A stretch of 19,357 bases of DNA, from positions 1 through 19,357 of the forward strand of contig JAEYQM010000012.1 of assembly GCA_023410025.1 (NCBI GenBank). The letters run 5' to 3'. Below are positions 15,273 to 19,357 of the stretch, one piece after another (the first letter of the stretch is position 1; the number at the start of each line of letters is the position of its first letter). A model generated the notes under the pieces. It did not search any database. It was not told the DNA's origin and saw only the letters and a program-made list of their open reading frames with translations. Source of the DNA: Bacillota bacterium. Its GTDB lineage: Bacteria; Bacillota_I; Bacilli_A; ML615J-28; CAG-698. A program made the position numbers and the translations under genes.

Positions 15273-15413
15273 ATGGATAAAAAACAAATTATGAAAGAAT
15301 GTGTAAGTTTTGTGAAAGGAAAAACGACTTTTGATGAATTTCAAAGAAATTATGAAAAGAATAGCGATTATAGAAAAGTACTAGATGATAAAAAACCAAA
15401 CGCAATCGTTTAG
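15273..15413 (+). pseudogene. Start of a candidate immunity gene, cut off by the next cassette
   Basis: The ATG at 15273 follows the stop of the LHH tip by one base, a tight toxin-immunity spacing. The 46-residue frame reads MDKKQIMKECVSFVKGKTTF, DEFQRNYEKNSDYRKVL, a soluble, helical, charged start. It ends at a TAG (15411-15413) just where Rhs core homology of the next cassette begins in another frame. The rest of the gene is probably missing, replaced when the next cassette joined. The family is not recognised. Confidence 0.55.
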
Positions 15414-16146
15414 TTGGAAAAACTTATATTATGATAGTAAAATTGGTTTATATATAATACCTACATTAAATGGTAGTATGTATTATTCCCATGAGATTAA
15501 ACAGTTTTTAAGTTCAGATCATTTAACTCTTAAACCATATTCAATAGGTTCCTTAAATCCTTATATATTATTTGCTTCTAATCCCTTGTAACTTCAAAAA
15601 AATTGTGATACAATACTTTCAAAAATTTTGTTAGTTCCTGAATTTGGTAATTCAAATAAAGGATGGAGCAACTTCTGGAATTGGGCAAATACAATAGGTG
15701 GACTTATAAATCCAATAAGTAAGATAACTTTAATAGGAGCCATTGGAACAGCGATATTATAAGGAAGATGGTGCGATTTTGCTTAGGACTGGAATAATGG
15801 ATGACTTAATCATTATAACCAAGGTGAAAGTGGAGCACTAAATTCAAAAAAGTTTCATTTTACAAAGATAGTACTGTGGTTAGACAAGATATTATTGATG
15901 TTGTAGTGCTTTTGGGACAATATGGTTAAATAGTAGCAATGTTGCAACTGGTTTAAGACATGAATATGGACATTCAATACAATAAAGGATATTAGGACCA
16001 TCATATTATTTATATAATGCAATTCCTTCGGTTATAAATTATCACAAAAAGCCAATAAATTATTATTGATATCCTTGGGAAAGATCTGCCGACTGTCTTG
16101 GTGGTGTAAGTGAAACTGAAAGGATTGCACTTGATAAATATGGATA
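15397..16146 (+). pseudogene. Rhs core stub plus HEYGH metallopeptidase-like toxin tip (heavily decayed)
   Basis: The stub reads NLYYDSKIGLYIIPTLNGS, then SIGSLNPYILFASNPL, a diverged form of the Rhs core end, stopped by TAA at 15589-15591. In the same frame follow LVPEFGNSNKGWSNFWNW, TIGGLINPISKITLIG and GRW.DF..DWNNG, with TAA, TAG and TGA stops. After frameshifts (about 15860-15915) the next frame holds FGTIWLNSSNVATGLRHEYGH (His codons 15959-15961 and 15971-15973), SIQ, a stop, RILGPSYYLYNAIPSVI, NYY, a stop, and PWERSADCLGGVSE. HEYGH is the HExxH zinc motif, and the order RHEYGH...GP.Y....PS...YY..PWE..AD..GGV is known from clostridial Rhs tips. At least six lesions make it non-functional. 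Confidence 0.8.
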
Positions 16147-16253
16147 GGATGAAATTCATTAGGATGGGCTATTGCATATTTGTTTTGTCTAATAGTAGTT
16201 TTACCACTTTATTTTATTTTAAATTAGGTTATACTTTAGGGAAGGATAAAAAA

Positions 16254-16670
16254 ATGGGAAAAAATAAAATCTTAAGTTTTGTTCTTATTTTAGCGATAGC
16301 ATTTGTTTTATCGGGATGTACACATCAATATAATTATAATGATTTAATGGATAATGCCACAAAAATAGAAATCGTTAAAAAAAAATATCATAATAATCAT
16401 ATGGATTCAATATTAATTAAAAAATTATCAAACGAAGAAGCAAAAGAAATATTATCGGACTTGGCTGAAATAGAGTTTAAAACTTCATTTGGGATGGAAT
16501 TGCCTGTACTAGGTGAATATGGTATTAAAGTATATAATAAAGATGGTAGCTATCGAATTATTTTCTATAATTCATCATTTGTGGATAAGGACAATGAAAA
16601 TATTTCAGTGAAAAGATGGAAATGTTCTGAAGAAGAATTTGATAATTTGATTTTCAAATTTATTGGTTAA
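16254..16670 (+). CDS. Lipoprotein, candidate immunity protein of the metallopeptidase cassette
   Basis: This encodes 138 residues from the ATG at 16254, with GGGAAGGAT (16239-16247) upstream. The frame is open back to 16110, but that extension has no ribosome binding site and lies in decayed toxin DNA. A short basic start and hydrophobic core end in LSGC, with Cys22 as the lipidation site, so the mature protein is membrane-anchored on the outside. The body contains IEIVKKKYHNNH, a run of acidic and basic residues, and GEYGIKVYNKDGSYRIIFY, which reads like a small beta domain. It is placed as an immunity gene after a toxin tip that is itself wrecked. Like the lipoprotein after cassette 2, it has kept an intact frame. 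Confidence 0.7.
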   Translation: MGKNKILSFVLILAIAFVLSGCTHQYNYNDLMDNATKIEIVKKKYHNNHMDSILIKKLSNEEAKEILSDLAEIEFKTSFGMELPVLGEYGIKVYNKDGSYRIIFYNSSFVDKDNENISVKRWKCSEEEFDNLIFKFIG

Positions 16671-16742
16671 GTCTTTGATTTTAAAATATTTATTTTTGGT
16701 AAGTATATTGTAAAAATTATATCCAGAAACATCATTAAGGTT

Positions 16743-17075
16743 TAATACTTTTTAATTTTTATGATATTCTAACAATACAATAATAATCAATATATTATTT
16801 AATTCTTTTATCGAATTCATCTTTTGATTTGAATTTTTTAATATAATAGAATTAAGACTTTAGTATTCCACTTGTATATGATTCACCAAAATTAAATAAT
16901 GGAAATACTTTTAGGGTGTTACATGGAAGAGATTATGGGGTAGTGCATTAGAAGAAATTGTTGCTGTTACTTTATTTGCAATTGCTTTAGTTGTATCAAT
17001 AATATGTCCCGCATTTGCACCAACCTTTATGATGACATTTCTATCCTGAAAAGTCACACTAACAATAGGTGGTAT
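16743..17075 (+). repeat. Direct repeat, copy 1 (pretoxin segment with upstream DNA)
   Basis: About 330 bases match 18684-19015 with high identity, beginning near TTTTTAATTTTTATGATATTCTAACA and ending at ACTAACAATAGGTGGTATAAT. Differences are scattered point changes and one lost A (AAATAATGG here, AAATAAATGG in copy 2). Both copies begin upstream of the coding homology, so a stretch of non-coding DNA was copied too. Confidence 0.85.
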
Positions 17076-17153
17076 AATAGTTTTACTCCAGTAGCTAATT
17101 CAAGTTTTATTATGAAAGGCATCCAAATAATATGGGGAAAATTTGGATTGTGA
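16865..17153 (+). pseudogene. Pretoxin membrane segment joined to a short toxin end (decayed)
   Basis: The sequence matches the pretoxin segment at 18804 (IPLVYD..., WKYFWGVTWKRFWG, then a hydrophobic helix). A one-base loss near 16896-16900 shifts the frame, TGG is changed to TAG in the first part (FTG-type Trp lost), and the TGA after FLS is shared with the other copy. After the repeat ends, one frame reads NSFTPVANSSFIMKG, IQIIWGKFGL and stops at 17151-17153, nine bases before the next gene. A deletion seems to have joined the pretoxin segment to the last 25 residues of a toxin, removing Hint and catalytic parts. Confidence 0.7.
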
Positions 17154-17161
17154 GGTAATTT

Positions 17162-17463
17162 ATGATTATAAATTTTAATGAACAAGAAAAAAATGAAATT
17201 AAAAACTTTTTGAAGATATTCTTTGGTTTAATGGAGTGGAGCATTCATATGGTGACAATAAAAGAAAAATCATTGTTAATATTGATTTAGTTAATAAAAT
17301 TTTGAATGGCAATATCGAAATTAAAAATATATTAGAAAAAGACTACGAAGATTTAATTTTTGCTTTAACATCAGCGCAAAGATTTCTTTATTGCGCAGCA
17401 AATGAAGATGATCCAATAATGAATAAATTTTTACAAGCACTAGAAGATAACAGAATAAGTTAA
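17162..17463 (+). pseudogene. Small candidate immunity gene, one-base frameshift
   Basis: The ATG at 17162, five bases after GAGGT (17152-17156), starts MIINFNEQEKNEIKNF. A run of five T (17207-17211) then breaks the frame; one more T would give FFEDILWFNGVEHSYGD and continue openly to 17463. The second half reads IIVNIDLVNKILNGNIEIKN and LEKDYEDLIFALTSAQRFLYC. The joined product is about 100 residues, soluble and acidic. It lies directly after the shortened toxin end, in the place of an immunity gene. I do not recognise the family. As with the gene at 4945, the single lesion sits in a homopolymer. Confidence 0.6.
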
Positions 17464-17602
17464 GCCATCAATATTTTATTACGTTGGTTAACAAATATGT
17501 AGAATTAATGTATTTATATAGATAAGGTAGATGATATGCTTTGGCTTGGTTCTAAAGGTAGTCCTACAAATTGGATACAAACTTACACTATTTTTGGTGG
17601 TT

Positions 17603-18001
17603 GATAATATTATTAAAACAAACATAAGGATATATTTAGTTTATTGGTTTGAAAACAATGTGAATTAAGTAATTATCAAGGGTTTTCTTCATAAAACAAA
17701 TTTAGGTGATTTTTATTATGAAAAAGTAAAAAATGGATATCAATGTATTAAATCTCCTACAATAAGTTTAAATACAACTTGTCTTGATGATTTGACAAAA
17801 AAATTTTTAAATATTTATTTTAATAAAATCAATGAATTAAATTCTATAGCTGAAGAATTCAACGGATTTTTTGTACTAGAAATAGTGCCAGAAATCTATA
17901 AAATGCAAAAAATACAATTGGGGTTTGATAGAGATTTTCTAGATTTCATTCACAAGTTAAAGAATTTTAAACATATCGATATCCACCAATACTTTTATTA
18001 A
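17603..18001 (+). pseudogene. DUF4279-like immunity protein remnant
   Basis: One frame runs from about 17603 to the TAA at 17999 with one stop (TAA, 17666-17668) and no ATG. It reads NLGDFYYEKVKNGYQCIKS, TISLNTTCLDDLTKKFLN, INELNSIAEEFNGFFVLEI, IQLGFDRDFLDFIHKL and HIDIHQYFY. The pattern GD....y.......W/s, a helix, N.I..l...y...f.l.i, l.l...f..Fi..l...idid.Y.y is that of DUF4279 proteins, frequent immunity partners of polymorphic toxins. The call is by eye. Upstream (about 17530-17603) a short VDDMLWLGSKGSPTNWIQTYTIF stretch, ended by TGA in another frame, may be the end of the matching toxin or the gene's own start. Confidence 0.5.
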
Positions 18002-18159
18002 ACAATTCACTATTTACAATTGTTTAAAATTTGCATAATCATGTAGGGCATAATGGTATATGATATAATTGATGTACAGTTGATAGTAGGTTAATATAAT
18101 TTGAATATGTTGTTGATATGCTTTTTAAATCATGGTAAAAAAGATCGATTTTTAAGAGA

Positions 18160-18190
18160 AATAGTCAGTTTTCTGATTATTCCTTTTTTT
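18160..18190 (+). terminator. Rho-independent terminator after the DUF4279 remnant
   Basis: A nine-pair stem (18160-18168 with 18173-18181, one G-U pair) and a TTTT loop, then CC and seven T. Confidence 0.7.
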
Positions 18191-18311
18191 CTTTTATTTA
18201 ATCATAAAACTTAAATTAATTATTGCAGTTATTTCACTTTACAAAAAATAATTATTACAGTTTTTACAGATTGACTTTAAAAATGATTTTCACATCAAAA
18301 AAATATAAAAG

Positions 18312-18435
18312 TCTACTAAAGGTTCTACTGTGCGTTATTATACAAAACCAAAATTTTAGGATATCATATTAGTATCGTGGAAAGGTGTTTAATCATTACA
18401 AATATCATTTAGAACATCCAGTTACGAGAATTTAA
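18312..18435 (+). pseudogene. Short unrecognised toxin-tip-like fragment
   Basis: Two frames join by eye: STKGSTVRYYTKPKF (18312 to the TAG at 18357-18359), then YRGKVFNHYKYHLEHPVTRI (18373 to the TAA at 18433-18435). The Tyr/His/basic-rich residues look like the end of a small nuclease-like tip, but no family is recognised and no start codon is present. It could be chance. Confidence 0.25.
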
Positions 18436-18651
18436 TAACATGATATAAACGAAAATATAAAAGTACTCAATTATGTTCATATAAGAATCTTCAATTCTTT
18501 AAAATAAAAGTGAGTATTTTTTTGTTACAATGATTATAGAAAGGAAGTACTTATTAAGAACGTACCCGAATAGTTGGACAATTTAAATTAAAAACTAATT
18601 TAATAAATAATAATATGCCATGACTTTTTAAGAAAAACAATTATTCTATTG

Positions 18652-18697
18652 AAAGGTGTGATACCTATATACTTTAGGGTGTCATACCTTTTAATTT
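18652..18697 (+). terminator. Strong stem-loop before the second pretoxin copy
   Basis: A 14-pair stem (18652-18665 with 18678-18691, two G-U pairs) around a 12-base loop, then TTAATTTTT. It sits just at the left border of the direct repeat (18684). Confidence 0.6.
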
Positions 18698-19015
18698 TTA
18701 TGATATTCTAACATTACAATAATAATTAATATATTATTTAATTCTTTTATAGAATTCATCTTTTGATTTAAACTTTTTAATATAATAGAATACAGACTTT
18801 AGTATTCCACTTGTATATGATCCACCACAATTAAATAAATGGAAATACTTTTGGGGTGTTACATGGAAGAGATTCTGGGGTAGTGCATTAGGAGAAATTT
18901 TTGCTGTTACTTTATTTGCAATTGCTTTAGTTGTAGAAATAATATGTCCTGCACTAGCACAAACGTTTTTGATGGAATTTCTATTCTGAAAAGTCACACT
19001 AACAATAGGTGGTAT
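18684..19015 (+). repeat. Direct repeat, copy 2 (pretoxin segment with upstream DNA)
   Basis: Second copy of the repeat at 16743-17075. The copies are about 1.94 kb apart and enclose the immunity and DUF4279 remnants, so recombination between them would delete that whole block. Confidence 0.85.
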
Positions 19016-19357
19016 AATTGCTGGAATGAAAAGTATGAAGCAAGGAAATAGTTTCTTTAAAGCATATGATAATTATATTAATCAAAACTAGGCTCTATTA
19101 TTAGCATTTTCAATGGCAACTGCACTTATTTCACTTTGAATTAGTCAAGCTTTTACGACAAAATGTTTTAAAACTGGTACTATTATTGTAACGGAAGATG
19201 GTTACAAAAAAATTGAAGATATAAAATCTGGAGATAAAGTTTTATCATATAATGAAATAACTGGAGAAAATGATTTTAAAGAAGTAGTTAGATTATTTAG
19301 AAACACAACGAAACAATGGATTCATGTTGTTGTAAATGGGGAAACTATTACATGTAC
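18804..19357 (+). pseudogene. Pretoxin membrane segment plus N-terminal Hint domain (three stops, runs off the window)
   Basis: A single frame reads IPLVYDPPQLNKWKYFWGV, TWKRFWGSALGEIFAVTLF, AIALVVEIICPALAQTF, then TGA (18987-18989), KVTLTIGGIIAGMKSMKQGN, TAG (19089-19091), ALLLAFSMATALISL, TGA (19137-19139), and then a Hint domain start: KCFKTGT with the catalytic Cys at 19164-19166, IIVTEDGYKKIEDIKSGDKV and LSYNEITG. The layout (hydrophobic pretoxin, then Hint) is standard for the end of clostridial Rhs proteins; the Hint domain cleaves off the toxin tip. The three stops and absent start make it inactive, but the frame has no shifts, so decay is mild. The Rhs core is not present upstream; the homology begins after the core. 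Confidence 0.8.

Larger units (their letters stand above)
18002..18651. other. Gap with fragments, no intact gene
   Basis: Besides the terminator at 18160 and the remnant at 18312 there is a two-level hairpin at about 18463-18523: AGTACTC and GAGTATT arms around an inner AAGAAT-ATTCTT stem, followed by T7, possibly a second terminator. A TGATATAAT (18061-18069) lacks a -35 match at normal spacing. Confidence 0.45.

Noticed and set aside
4613..19139. TGA read as tryptophan (Mycoplasma-type code)
   Set aside because: Reading TGA as Trp would join some broken cassettes (4613, 18987, 19137), but every intact gene uses TGG only and has no internal TGA, and TAA and TAG stops also occur within the same broken frames.
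1..19357. tRNA or rRNA genes
   Set aside because: No GC-rich cloverleaf or rRNA-like segment was seen on either strand by eye; a tRNA search program would be needed to exclude one fully.

Overview
The window comes from a very AT-rich, low-GC Gram-positive-type bacterium. All intact genes use TGG for Trp and end in TAA, and no intact gene contains an internal TGA, so the standard bacterial code fits and the TGA=Trp code of Mycoplasma does not. Clear purine-rich ribosome binding sites, two lipobox lipoproteins, an LctP lactate permease and an arginine decarboxylase/agmatinase pair fit the Bacillota, for example Erysipelotrichia-like, clostridial or acholeplasma-like lineages. The species cannot be named from sequence alone.

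Layout. (1) Positions 1-5290: three displaced C-terminal tips of Rhs/YD-repeat proteins. Each starts with the same short stub of Rhs core (motifs like YYxPE..RWISPDD..YLDPESVNGLNLYCYC..N.P....DP.GH), continues into a different hydrophobic and toxin-like tail, and is followed by one unrelated small gene in the immunity position (a two-TM protein, a lipoprotein, a small soluble protein). Two related non-coding repeat blocks (1347-1622 and 3264-3727) lie upstream of tips 2 and 3. (2) Positions 5290-6370: remains of a large serine recombinase. (3) Positions 6890-14640: an intact housekeeping or metabolic island: an ABC exporter, L-lactate permease, GtrA-like membrane protein and a phosphotransferase fused to a GIY-YIG nuclease on the plus strand, then agmatinase and arginine decarboxylase on the minus strand. 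A two-way terminator separates the converging groups. (4) Positions 14780-19357: a second field of decayed Rhs/Hint toxin cassettes: a Hint tail with an HNH-like (LHH) domain, an HEYGH metallopeptidase tip with its lipoprotein, two copies of a pretoxin membrane segment, a DUF4279-like immunity remnant, and the start of a Hint domain that runs off the window.

How it works together. The flanks look like a store of orphan Rhs toxin/immunity cassettes, most of them broken by stops, frameshifts and deletions while several immunity-type genes remain open. The middle encodes lactate transport and a two-step arginine to agmatine to putrescine route. The points most worth a second look are the shared-stub cassette array, a non-coding inverted-repeat element carrying CTTTCCATATATAG repeats, the phosphotransferase-GIY-YIG fusion, and the duplicated pretoxin segment in which both copies carry the same internal TGA.
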